The notes below the pieces were generated by a model. That model was not told the origin of the DNA, made no database searches, and worked only from the letters and a program-made list of their open reading frames with translations. DNA of 64,000 nt from Zongyangia hominis (GTDB lineage Bacteria; Bacillota; Clostridia; Oscillospirales; Ruminococcaceae): the NCBI RefSeq assembly GCF_014385095.1, contig NZ_JACRTC010000001.1:558001-622000 (forward strand), given 5' to 3'. The position numbers and the translations under genes are program-made. The stretch's first letter is position 1. The number at the start of each line of letters is the position of its first letter. Shown piece by piece: positions 8,771 through 16,324 of this stretch.

Positions 8771-8822
8771 GAAATGATTTCTCCTTTGAAATTGTTTTAT
8801 GTGCATGTTACTAAAGACTCGA

Positions 8823-9695
8823 TTATTCAGAAATGCGGTCCTTGACGTTGCCGGGGACTTCGATCATGTAGTCCTTGCAGCTGCATTTCTTCTCCGCCGG
8901 GTTGATGGCGGCGATGGCGCCCAGGGTGACGCGGCCGATCTTGTCGGCGCTGTCGCGGTAGTGGTCGAAGATGCTGTCGCCTCTCCAGGTGGGGTCCTCC
9001 ACACCCTCGGCAAAGTTGCTCACCAGATAGAGGCTGGCGTAGCACGCGCCGATGGCCCGGGAGAGATACACTTCCGGCACAATGGTGTGGCCGGTGATGT
9101 CGCAGCGGGCGTCGGCCAGCATTTTGATCTCAGTGGCCGTTTCGAACCGGGGCGGCTCGGTGTTGGCGTAAACGCCTCTGGAAAAGACGCGGGGATACTC
9201 CTCCTTGGCCTTCTCAAAGAGAATCTTTCTCAGATCGGGGCAAAGGGGCTCGCGCATGCGAACGATATTGGGGGTAAAGCGGTGGATGTTGGTCGGGCGC
9301 TTGGTAAAGTCGACGAAATCATGGGGCACGATGATGTCGCCCGGATCGAGGAGCGGATTGATGGAACCGCCGCTTCCTTCCGCGACGATGTATTTGACGC
9401 CCGCCCGCTGGAAGACCCAGAAGATCTGCTCAGAGGGGGTGTTGTAGGGCGCGAGCCCATGGAAGCCGTGAAACGGCACGGTCAGCAGCTTTCTCGGCTT
9501 GCCGTCCGCCGTCACGTCGGCAGAAAGCTCCAACAGCTTCATGGCCATGGTCGTGCCGAAAGGGGTGTCGAACTCCATGTCATCCTGGATGACGCTGACG
9601 CCTTTGAAACCGGTTGCCTCGGGGAATTCCCCCGCCCATGTGCCGGAACCGCCGATGATGGCGTATTCCACCTGCGGGATTTCTGTCACTTTCAT
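8823..9695 (-). CDS. MTAP-family purine nucleoside phosphorylase
   Basis: Cleaves a purine nucleoside (methylthioadenosine, inosine or guanosine) with phosphate to give base and (methylthio)ribose 1-phosphate; cytosolic. Its 290 residues start with the YAIIGGSGTW segment; TVPFHGFHG, VAEGSGGSINP and the MLADARCDITGHT region follow the MTAP/PNP type-2 pattern. Start 9695 is chosen over 9755 because it gives the normal N-terminus. As first gene after a guanine-class riboswitch and with a nucleoside importer downstream, a broad purine-nucleoside role is more likely than strict methylthioadenosine salvage. That last point is inference. Confidence 0.9.
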   Translation of the reverse strand: MKVTEIPQVEYAIIGGSGTWAGEFPEATGFKGVSVIQDDMEFDTPFGTTMAMKLLELSADVTADGKPRKLLTVPFHGFHGLAPYNTPSEQIFWVFQRAGVKYIVAEGSGGSINPLLDPGDIIVPHDFVDFTKRPTNIHRFTPNIVRMREPLCPDLRKILFEKAKEEYPRVFSRGVYANTEPPRFETATEIKMLADARCDITGHTIVPEVYLSRAIGACYASLYLVSNFAEGVEDPTWRGDSIFDHYRDSADKIGRVTLGAIAAINPAEKKCSCKDYMIEVPGNVKDRISE

Positions 9696-9850
9696 AAACC
9701 TTAAACCTCTCTTCCTTTTTACCTGCGACAAAATTTTATGTTTTGGCTCAATCAATACAAGAACATAACATTTCGCCCCAGCCGCTGTCCGCCGCTGGCG
9801 TTCCCACGCTTTTTTTGATGAAATCTACAAAAGCCGCTTAAAATTCCATC

Positions 9851-9885
9851 AAAAAAGCACCTCAGTGTGAAGTTCACACGGGTGC
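9851..9885 (-). terminator. Riboswitch expression-platform terminator
   Basis: On the minus strand GCACC pairs with GGTGC around an inner GTGTGAA/TTCACAC helix and is followed by TTTTTT. The 5' arm contains CACCC, complementary to the GGGTG of the riboswitch P1 3' strand, so aptamer closure and antitermination compete. Ligand binding should therefore switch the operon off. Confidence 0.88.
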
Positions 9886-9938
9886 TCGTACCTTTCCGGA
9901 CGCCATTTGAGAAAAATAGCACCAGAAACATAAAAACA

Positions 9939-10010
9939 CACCCATAGCGTAGATAATTTAAGGTTATCACGTAGAGACTTCTGTGCCCTATTCACAGACT
10001 AATATGGATG
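9939..10010 (-). ncRNA. Purine riboswitch aptamer (guanine class)
   Basis: Read on the minus strand: P1 CATCCATA/TATGGGTG (10003-10010 with 9939-9946), P2 CTGTG/CACAG with loop AATAGGG, junction AAGTCTCTA, and P3 with loop CCTTAAA, so the two loops can make the GG-CC kissing contact. The junction base just before the P1 3' strand is C (position 74 in xpt numbering), the guanine/hypoxanthine determinant, and U51 is kept. Deviations: the first junction is TTAGT and P3 has one bulged U, so ligand preference could be altered. It precedes the phosphorylase/importer operon. Together with its promoter, the terminator and the hydF terminator it explains most of the 9696-10286 gap; nothing else is seen there. 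Confidence 0.93.
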
Positions 10011-10046
10011 GATTTGCTGTATCAAAATTGTATTGATTATGTCGAA

Positions 10047-10076
10047 ATTATAACACGTCTATAAACAGACTTGCAA
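10047..10076 (-). promoter_or_regulatory. Promoter of the purine riboswitch operon
   Basis: TTGCAA (10071-10076), an 18-bp spacer and TATAAT (10047-10052) stand about 35 nt before the first base of the aptamer, giving a short unstructured 5' lead-in. Confidence 0.75.
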
Positions 10077-10231
10077 TAGCCGTCCAGAAAACCCACTTTT
10101 CAACTAAATTTTGCACCACTATTTCCCGGCCATTTGGGCAATTTATATTGTTTTTGATAAGTCATTCTGATCAGCTGTCCTTTTCCTGTCATTTCATCGA
10201 AAACACCTGCTCTTAGCCGACAATACGCCCA

Positions 10232-10282
10232 CAAAAAAGAGGAAGGAAAGCACTGGAAAAAACCAGCGCTTTCCTTCCTCTT
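10232..10282 (-). terminator. Terminator of the hydrogenase-maturation operon
   Basis: A ~19-bp stem (10238-10256 with 10263-10282) begins a few nucleotides after the hydF stop and is followed on the minus strand by TTTTTTGT. Confidence 0.92.
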
Positions 10283-10286
10283 GCTT

Positions 10287-11471
10287 TTAGTAGACGACAC
10301 GGTCCAATATTCCTTTGATCTTGGCGATCAGGATGCCGTAGTTCGTGATGGGGATGCCCTGCTTGACGCAGTGCTCGATGCGGGAGAGCATATATTTGCG
10401 GTTAAACATGCATCCGCCACAGTGGACGACCAAGGCGTATTCCCGCAAATCGTCGGGGAAATCGTTGCCGCTGCGGATGTCGATGGTCAGGTTCTTCCCC
10501 ACTTTCTTTCGCAGCAAATTGGGAATTTTGATGCGTCCGATGTCTCCATCCAGAGGATTGTGGGTGCAGGCCTCCAAAATGAGCACCTTGTCTTGCTCGG
10601 TCAGGGTGTTCAGCCGGGAAGCGCCCTGGATGAAGGTGGCAATGTCCCCTTTATACTTTGCCATCAGCACTGAAAAGGAGGTGAGAAGCGTCCCCTCGGG
10701 GGTGTGCGCCGCTACCACGTCGAAGACCTGGGAATCTGTGATGATGAGCTTGGGCGGCGCTTTATAAAGGGCGAGGGCCGCTTCCAACTGGTCGGTGGTC
10801 ACCACCGAAACCAGCGCCCGGTGGTCGAGCAGGTCCCGGATGGTCTGCACCTGGGGCAGGATGAGCCGCCCCTTGGGCGCCTGGATGTCTTGCGGCGCCA
10901 CCAAAAGCACAGGATACCCCGGCCCCACCAGGTCGCCGGTGATGGAAACTTCCTCCTGGGCCGGGGCCTTGGAGGCGATCATGGCCTTGAGCTTGTCGAT
11001 GCCCTCGCCGGTTTTGGCGCTGACGCAGACATAGGAAAAGCGCTTGGCAAAGGCGGGAACCTCCGTTCTCTCGTCGGACTTATTGACCGCCACCACCATG
11101 GGGACCTTCTTTTCCTCCAACAGGGCGACCCAATTTTCCTCCTCGGAAAAGTCGTCGTTGCTCACGTCGATGACCAACACGGCGATGTCCGTCTTTTCCA
11201 CCACCTGGGCGGTGCGGCCGGTCCGCATGGAACCCAGCTCCCCCCGGTCGTCAAAACCGGCGGTGTCGATGAGGACGCAGGGACCCAGCGGGTGCAGCTC
11301 GATGGGCTTATAGACCGGGTCGGTGGTGGTGCCCGCCACGGGGCTCACCAGCGCCGTGGGCTGGGAGGCGATGGCATTGATGAGCGAAGACTTGCCGCTG
11401 TTGACCCGCCCGAAGATACCGATGTGGATGCGGGTGCTGTTGGGGGTTGCGGTGAGTTCATTGACTGGCAT
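10287..11471 (-). CDS. hydF: [FeFe]-hydrogenase H-cluster maturation GTPase HydF
   Basis: Scaffold and carrier GTPase on which the 2Fe subcluster of [FeFe] hydrogenase is assembled before transfer to HydA. 394 residues from 11471 (GGAGGAGG upstream): N-terminal Era-like GTPase with P-loop GRVNSGKSS (21-29), TAGFDD and NKSD; a middle dimerisation part; a C-terminal Fe-S domain with C302-x-H304 and H350-C351-xx-C354, exactly the CxH...HCxxC signature. It is the last gene of the maturation set, 154 nt after hydG; that gap contains only a weak hairpin (about 11565-11605). Confidence 0.97.
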   Translation of the reverse strand: MPVNELTATPNSTRIHIGIFGRVNSGKSSLINAIASQPTALVSPVAGTTTDPVYKPIELHPLGPCVLIDTAGFDDRGELGSMRTGRTAQVVEKTDIAVLVIDVSNDDFSEEENWVALLEEKKVPMVVAVNKSDERTEVPAFAKRFSYVCVSAKTGEGIDKLKAMIASKAPAQEEVSITGDLVGPGYPVLLVAPQDIQAPKGRLILPQVQTIRDLLDHRALVSVVTTDQLEAALALYKAPPKLIITDSQVFDVVAAHTPEGTLLTSFSVLMAKYKGDIATFIQGASRLNTLTEQDKVLILEACTHNPLDGDIGRIKIPNLLRKKVGKNLTIDIRSGNDFPDDLREYALVVHCGGCMFNRKYMLSRIEHCVKQGIPITNYGILIAKIKGILDRVVY

Positions 11472-11625
11472 CGATCTGCCTCCTCCATGAAATATCGTTT
11501 GGTTAATATCCGGCGCGGCGCTCCACAAAGGGAAGCCTGCCTTCTGACGGCATTGTAAAAGAATCTATGCGTGGGGTTCGAATCTTTTTTGCTCCCACAC
11601 GCGGCGTCCGAACCCATGGGGCTGA

Positions 11626-13044
11626 TTAGAACCGGAAGTCCCGCTTTCCGCCGTCGATGTCGTCGAGATGCTCGAGCACCAGCTTTTTGACCTTCTCGTT
11701 GGGGATGTTCTCCACCTCTTTGCGGATGAGGGCCTCGCCTTTGGCCTTTGTCTCAGGCGACGCGTAGTCGTCCAGATATTCTTTCAGGGTCATCAGGGCG
11801 TTTGGCTGGCAGCAGTTGGCGATCTGACCGGATTTGACCAGCTGCATGAACCGGTCGCCGGTTCTCCCCTCCCGGTAGCAAGCGGTGCAGAAGCTGGGGA
11901 TATAGCCCATGTCCAGCAGCCAGCCCACTACCTCGTCCAGGGTGCGGGTGTCGTTGAGCTCGAATTGGGCGGAATTGTCCTCGATCTTTTCCTTTTCCGC
12001 GTAGCCGCCCACGCTGGTGCAGGACGCGCCACTGATCTGGGAGACGCCCAGGTGGAGCACCCGCTCCCGGGAAGCCTGGGACTCGCGGGTGGAGATGATA
12101 AGGCCCGTATAGGGCACCGCAATGCGCAATACTGCCACGATCTTGGCAAAGATGTCGTCGCTGATGGCGTTGGAGAAGTCGCCGGGATCGACGTCGTCCG
12201 CCGGGCGGATACGGGGCACGCTGATGGTGTGGGGGCCCACACCGCAGGCGGCCTCCAGGTGCTCGGCGTGCATGAGCAGTCCCACGAAATCGTACCGGTA
12301 CATGTTGAGGCCGAACAGGACGCCGCAGCCCACGTCGTCAATGCCTCCCTCCATGGCCCGGTCCATGGCCTCGGTATGGTAGGCATAGTTGCTCTTGGGT
12401 CCGGTGGGATGGAGCTCCTCATAGGCCTTTTTGTTGTAGGTCTCCTGGAACAATATGTAGGTGCCGATGCCCGCTTCCTTGAGCTTGCGGTAATTTTCCA
12501 CGGTGGTAGCCGCAATGTTCACGTTCACACGGCGAATCGCGCCGTTTTTATGCTTGATGGAATAGATGGTCTTAATGCTTTCCAGCACATATTCGATGGG
12601 ACAACGCACTGGGTCTTCGCCGGTTTCCAGCGCCAGACGCTTGTGGCCCATGTCCTGAAGGGCGATGACCTCCTTGACAATCTCCTCCTGGGAGAGCTGT
12701 TTTCTGGCGATGTGCTTGTTTTTGAGGTGATACGGACAGTAGGTGCAGCCGTTGACGCAGTAGTTGGAGAGGTAGAGCGGCGCAAACATGACGATGCGGT
12801 TGCCGTAAAACTTCTGCTTGATCTCCTGGGCCAGGGTGAACATCTTTTCATTGAGGTCCTCCTGGTCGCAGTCTAAGAGCACCGCCGCTTCCCGGTGGGT
12901 GAGGCCCTTGCAGTCCTTGGCCCGTTCCAGCAGGCTTTCGATCAGCGCCCGGTTATTTTTATTTTGCTCTGCGTATTGGAGGGATTCCTTGATTTCATCG
13001 TCGTCGATAAATTCGGTGGCGACTTTGCTCTTTACATCATACAT
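11626..13044 (-). CDS. hydG: [FeFe]-hydrogenase maturation tyrosine lyase HydG
   Basis: Radical-SAM enzyme that splits tyrosine into p-cresol plus the CO and CN ligands of the H-cluster. 472 residues, the normal length. The radical-SAM cluster motif is C96-VNG-C100-TY-C103 in the thiamine-synthase (ThiH)-like TIM barrel. A second cluster site lies at the C-terminus (FCTACYREG followed by NCC), where HydG binds its auxiliary dangler-iron cluster. It lies 16 nt downstream of hydE in the same operon. Confidence 0.97.
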   Translation of the reverse strand: MYDVKSKVATEFIDDDEIKESLQYAEQNKNNRALIESLLERAKDCKGLTHREAAVLLDCDQEDLNEKMFTLAQEIKQKFYGNRIVMFAPLYLSNYCVNGCTYCPYHLKNKHIARKQLSQEEIVKEVIALQDMGHKRLALETGEDPVRCPIEYVLESIKTIYSIKHKNGAIRRVNVNIAATTVENYRKLKEAGIGTYILFQETYNKKAYEELHPTGPKSNYAYHTEAMDRAMEGGIDDVGCGVLFGLNMYRYDFVGLLMHAEHLEAACGVGPHTISVPRIRPADDVDPGDFSNAISDDIFAKIVAVLRIAVPYTGLIISTRESQASRERVLHLGVSQISGASCTSVGGYAEKEKIEDNSAQFELNDTRTLDEVVGWLLDMGYIPSFCTACYREGRTGDRFMQLVKSGQIANCCQPNALMTLKEYLDDYASPETKAKGEALIRKEVENIPNEKVKKLVLEHLDDIDGGKRDFRF

Positions 13045-13060
13045 TGATCAGCACTTCTTT

Positions 13061-14089
13061 CTATAATGGTTGTTTTCCCAACTGGCGGATGGCGTCTTCC
13101 AGCTCCATCCTGCCTTTCACAATATCGTCATCCAGACCCAGTCCGGACGGGTAGATTTCATAAAGACGCCGGTAAGCTCCCGGCGTCACCTTGCGCATGA
13201 CCACGTCGGCCCCGCAGGAAAAGACGTCGCTTTTTTCCCCCTGACTCAGTACCCCCAGCGCCGTGGTAGCCGGCAGATGGAGGTGGGGCATCAAAATACG
13301 GCTGAGGGCCACCGCCCGTTTGGTGAGCTCCGTGCTGCCGTTGGGCTGGTCCTTTAGCGCCGTGTCCGGGTGGGCGATGAAAGGCCCGATGCCCGCCATG
13401 TCGCAGGAAAGCTCCCGCAGCAATAGAATATCCCCCGCGATGGTGTCACAGGTCTGACCGGGCAATCCGATCATGAAGCCGCTGCCCGTCTCATAGCCCA
13501 GCTCTTTGATCCAGCGCAGGCACTGGATCCGGTTTTCCAGTGTGCCGCAGGGATGCAACGCAGCGTAGATCTCCGGGTCGGAGGTCTCGTGCTTGAGTAA
13601 GTACCGGTCGGCGCCGCATTCCTTCCAGTAAGCATATTCCTCTTTTGTTCGCTCGCCCAGACTTAAGGTAATGGAGATACCGCACCGGGCTTTGATCTCC
13701 CGGATAACCCGGCCGATCATTTCCTTGTCGTAATAAGGGTCCTCCCCCGACTGGAGCACGATGGTCTGATAACCGGCCCGGTAGGCGGCCAGGGTGGTTT
13801 GTACCATCTCGTCTTCCCCCATCTGGTAGCGCTCCAGCTTTTTATTTTCGCAGTTTAGCCCACAGTAGCGGCACTGGCGGCGGCAGACGTTGGAAAACTC
13901 CAAAATAGCGCGGATGCGCACCACGCCGTGGTTGACTTCCTCATTCACTTGGTCGGCCAGCCGGTAGACTTCGGTAAAATCGTCGAGGGCCAGCGTGTCC
14001 GCTAAGGTGCCCAGGGAGAGGGTCCCGCCGGCGACGAGCTCCTCGCGGATGCGTTTTACCGCGTTATCTGCGTTCACTTGTTTTGGCAT
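13061..14089 (-). CDS. hydE: [FeFe]-hydrogenase maturation radical-SAM protein HydE
   Basis: Radical-SAM (BioB-like) enzyme needed to build the dithiomethylamine bridge of the H-cluster. 342 residues from ATG 14089; the motif is C69-RRQ-C73-RY-C76, followed by GLNCENKKL. GEDP and the later GFMIGLPGQT segment are typical of the family. A TTG at 14107 could also start the frame, but GGAG at about 14102 favours 14089. The start lies inside the end of the TM1266-like gene (26-nt overlap), pointing to coupled translation. Confidence 0.96.
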   Translation of the reverse strand: MPKQVNADNAVKRIREELVAGGTLSLGTLADTLALDDFTEVYRLADQVNEEVNHGVVRIRAILEFSNVCRRQCRYCGLNCENKKLERYQMGEDEMVQTTLAAYRAGYQTIVLQSGEDPYYDKEMIGRVIREIKARCGISITLSLGERTKEEYAYWKECGADRYLLKHETSDPEIYAALHPCGTLENRIQCLRWIKELGYETGSGFMIGLPGQTCDTIAGDILLLRELSCDMAGIGPFIAHPDTALKDQPNGSTELTKRAVALSRILMPHLHLPATTALGVLSQGEKSDVFSCGADVVMRKVTPGAYRRLYEIYPSGLGLDDDIVKGRMELEDAIRQLGKQPL

Positions 14090-14321
14090 ACAGCGATTTG
14101 ACTCCAATCCCTTTGATATTCCCGAGCTTCCCCGAAAGGGCGCTCACCACGTTTTCTGGGGCGTCCACCACCACCGAAATGATGCTGACCCCCTTTTCCC
14201 GATAGGGCAGCCCCATCCGCCCCACCACATAGGGGGCGTATTGGTGTAATAGCTCGTTGACGATCTGGACGGCATTTTCCTCTTCCACCACAATGCCAAT
14301 GAGCGCCAGTTTTGTTTCCAT
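14064..14321 (-). CDS. TM1266-family putative iron-only hydrogenase regulator
   Basis: An 85-residue ACT-like protein of the TM1266 family, which is almost always found with [FeFe]-hydrogenase maturation genes. The beta-alpha-beta pattern is visible: KLALIGIVVEE, a helix, GRMGLPY, then SIISVVVDAPENVVSALSGKLG. The start at 14321 follows GGGGAGG; a farther ATG at 14348 precedes that site. It opens the hydE-hydG-hydF operon and overlaps hydE. Ligand unknown; an effector-sensing role is inferred from the ACT-like fold. Confidence 0.88.
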   Translation of the reverse strand: METKLALIGIVVEEENAVQIVNELLHQYAPYVVGRMGLPYREKGVSIISVVVDAPENVVSALSGKLGNIKGIGVKSLYAKTSERR

Positions 14322-14345
14322 GGCATCCTCCCCGACTTTTTGTTT

Positions 14346-14387
14346 CAAAATAAAAGCGCCTCACAACAAAAACCTGTCATGAGGCGC
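14346..14387 (-). terminator. Leader terminator before the hydrogenase-maturation operon
   Basis: GCGCCTCA (14380-14387) pairs with TGAGGCGC (14356-14363), followed on the minus strand by TTTTATTTT, and lies 25 nt before the first start codon. A strong intrinsic terminator inside a 5' leader signals attenuation control. Its 5' arm abuts the structured domain upstream. Confidence 0.85.
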
Positions 14388-14513
14388 GGATAGACCCACT
14401 GCTGCCGGCAATCCGGCATCAAAGGAGCATGACCGCCAACTTTATCGCGGGCAAAATGCCCTTGCACATGAGAAGGCTTTTGTAAGAAAACCTTGACAGC
14501 AGGATCGTCTCCC
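14388..14513 (-). ncRNA. Structured leader RNA of the hydrogenase-maturation operon (unassigned riboswitch-like element)
   Basis: On the minus strand a long-range closing helix forms: AGAC (14507-14510) with GTCT (14392-14395) and CTGCTG (14497-14502) with CAGCAG (14399-14404). It encloses at least three local hairpins: AAGG-TTTT with AAAA-G-CCTT, GGGCA with TGCCC, and TGCCGG with CCGGCA. The domain sits between a strong promoter and a leader terminator, the layout of a riboswitch. I could not match it to cobalamin, SAM, TPP, THF, Moco, c-di-GMP, T-box, NiCo or fluoride consensus features. Structure was judged by eye only. Confidence 0.6.
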
Positions 14514-14531
14514 ACTGATGAGGTTACTATT

Positions 14532-14560
14532 ACTATACCATTTTAGTTTAGCCATGTCAA
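14532..14560 (-). promoter_or_regulatory. Promoter of the hydrogenase-maturation operon
   Basis: A perfect TTGACA (14555-14560), a 17-bp spacer and TATAGT (14532-14537) make one of the strongest promoters in the window. Transcription would start near 14525, about 200 nt upstream of the first gene. Confidence 0.85.
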
Positions 14561-14595
14561 AAGAATTTTTCCAGGATTTTCTCCTGCAATTCCCA

Positions 14596-15774
14596 TTAGG
14601 CGGCGGGCTTAATCTCCCCGGCTTTCTTGAGGCTGATCTTGGTGATCATGGGACCAATGATCTCATAGATGAGGGTAGCGCACAGCACCACCGCCCGGAT
14701 GACGCTGGCATACTGGGGTACCACCGATTCCGCTACCAGGGATAGACCGATGGCCACACCAGCCTGGGGAATGAGGGTCGGGCCCAGGTATTTGCGGACG
14801 GTGTCGGGCGCTTTCATGATGGCCGCTCCCGCCCACGCGCCGAACATCTTGCCGCCGACCCGCAACACGACGTAGATGATGCCCACAATGCCGATGGTGG
14901 GGATGACGGAGAGCTTGAGCTCCGCCCCCGACAGGACAAAGAAAACCATGAAAAGCGGCGGGGTCACCGTGTCGGTCACCTTCATGATGGTGTCGGAAAT
15001 CTTGCAGGTGTTGCAGAGGATTGCGCCCATGCTCATGCACATCATCAGAGAGGAGGCGTTGACCAGCTTGGATACGGCGATGGCCGCAAAGACAAAGGCG
15101 ATGGAGAGAATGAGCCGGTTATTGGTGCTCTTAAAAAAGCGCAGGACAAAGGTGAACACCACGCCCAGCAGCGCCCCCACCACAACGGCGGTCAAAATTT
15201 CGATGAAGGGGTTGAGGATGGACATGAGCACCGAACCGGTCTGGGCCGACTCCATGGATTTGGCGATGGTCACGGCAAAGCCGAAGGCGATGAGGGCCAC
15301 GGCGTCGTCCAAGGCCACCACACTTAGCAGCGTCTCGGTCAACGGGCCCTTGGCCTTGTACTGCTTGATGACCATGATGGTGGCCGCCGGCGCGGTGGCC
15401 GCGGCAATGGCACCCAGCACAATGGAAAACGGCAGGCCGTGTCCGGTGAAGGAGAGCCCCAAAATGACAAAGAGGACCGCGCACAGCGCTTCCATGATGG
15501 CGATGACGATGGGGGTAAATCCCACCCGCTTAAAATAACTGAGCTTAAACTCACTGCCGATGGAAAAGGCGATGAAGCCCAGCGCCATGTCGGAGAGGAC
15601 CGTCATCTGGGAGACGGTGTCCCCGGGAATAAGACCCAGCACCGACGGCCCGATGATCAGCCCCGCCACCAAATAACCGGTGACATTGGGTAGCTTTACC
15701 TTTTTGGCCAGCTTTCCAAAGAGCAGGCCGCTAAACAAAATACACGCGAGATAAAACAACACATCAAATTCCAT
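14596..15774 (-). CDS. CPA2 family cation:proton antiporter
   Basis: Membrane exchanger of Na+ or K+ for protons, 392 residues with 11-13 hydrophobic helices and the Na_H_exchanger domain throughout. The central VALDDAVAL segment carries the paired aspartates that bind the ion in this superfamily, and ATAPAATIMV is the preceding crossover helix. There is no C-terminal TrkA/RCK domain as in KefB/C, so regulation must come from elsewhere. It is the second gene after a PII-like protein (38 nt gap), a probable regulator-transporter pair. Ion specificity cannot be read from the sequence. Confidence 0.9.
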   Translation of the reverse strand: MEFDVLFYLACILFSGLLFGKLAKKVKLPNVTGYLVAGLIIGPSVLGLIPGDTVSQMTVLSDMALGFIAFSIGSEFKLSYFKRVGFTPIVIAIMEALCAVLFVILGLSFTGHGLPFSIVLGAIAAATAPAATIMVIKQYKAKGPLTETLLSVVALDDAVALIAFGFAVTIAKSMESAQTGSVLMSILNPFIEILTAVVVGALLGVVFTFVLRFFKSTNNRLILSIAFVFAAIAVSKLVNASSLMMCMSMGAILCNTCKISDTIMKVTDTVTPPLFMVFFVLSGAELKLSVIPTIGIVGIIYVVLRVGGKMFGAWAGAAIMKAPDTVRKYLGPTLIPQAGVAIGLSLVAESVVPQYASVIRAVVLCATLIYEIIGPMITKISLKKAGEIKPAA

Positions 15775-15812
15775 AAATTTTTTTGTCCCTCTTCCTCCAA
15801 ATCCAACTTTCT

Positions 15813-16151
15813 CTAATCGAGATGAACGCCCTTGATAAAGTCCACCGGCAGGGTGAACACGATACCGGTATCCGGCTCGGACAGATCGCCCACCACCTCT
15901 TCAATGGCGCCGATGGCAGACTCCACCTGTTCGTCCTTGAGGACCGTCAGAATAGTCTTGTTCTCATCCCGATCCGGGTCCAAAATCGCGCGCAGGGAGC
16001 CGAGGAAGGAATCATCCATATAGTCGGAGAGCGCCCGGGCCATACCGGTGCTGTTTAAAATGGTCGCGCCGTTAATCTGTAAATCCGTAAAGCGCGCCAG
16101 CAGCGGTTCGAGCATTTCCACCTTGTTGAGAATCAATACCAGTAGCTTCAT
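15813..16151 (-). CDS. PII-like signalling protein
   Basis: A 112-residue protein of the nitrogen-regulatory PII fold (beta-alpha-beta twice): MKLLVLILN opens the first strand and the VKDEQVESAIG-like second half follows as KDEQVESAIGAIEEV. The region corresponding to the T-loop is acidic (LDPDRDENK) and lacks the uridylylated tyrosine context of GlnB, so it is a PII-like rather than a classical nitrogen PII. The start at 16151 is the family-like N-terminus. It precedes the antiporter gene in one transcript. Gating of the antiporter by a nucleotide-bound PII-like trimer is inference. Confidence 0.82.
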   Translation of the reverse strand: MKLLVLILNKVEMLEPLLARFTDLQINGATILNSTGMARALSDYMDDSFLGSLRAILDPDRDENKTILTVLKDEQVESAIGAIEEVVGDLSEPDTGIVFTLPVDFIKGVHLD

Positions 16152-16216
16152 ACTGCCCATCCTTTCCCTCACCGCTCATTCCTTCATGGTGGGCGGCAAA
16201 AATGAACTTTTTATTA

Positions 16217-16245
16217 ATTATAGCACGATTGTTTTTCCGATGCAA
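16217..16245 (-). promoter_or_regulatory. Promoter of the PII-like/antiporter operon
   Basis: TTGCAT (16240-16245), a 17-bp spacer and a perfect TATAAT (16217-16222) stand about 65 bp upstream of the PII-like start. Confidence 0.75.
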
Positions 16246-16282
16246 AAAGTTTTGCGCCGTCTTTCCCCGGCCGTCTCCACGC

Positions 16283-16311
16283 AAAAAAGCAGCCGCTTAA
16301 ATCGGCTGCTT
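16283..16311 (-). terminator. Terminator after the HD-domain gene
   Basis: AAGCAGCCG (16288-16296) pairs with CGGCTGCTT (16303-16311), with TTTTTT following on the minus strand. It ends the ABC-2/HD operon just before the PII-like promoter. Confidence 0.9.
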
Positions 16312-16324
16312 TCATCGCTTTTAT

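Noticed and set aside
9752..9970. 72-codon minus-strand frame upstream of the phosphorylase gene
   Set aside because: It lies entirely inside the purine riboswitch leader and terminator; no ribosome binding site and no family similarity.
14388..14525. Cobalamin, SAM, T-box, NiCo, THF or Moco riboswitch before the hyd genes
   Set aside because: None of the conserved blocks of these classes could be matched; the leader is reported as unassigned instead.
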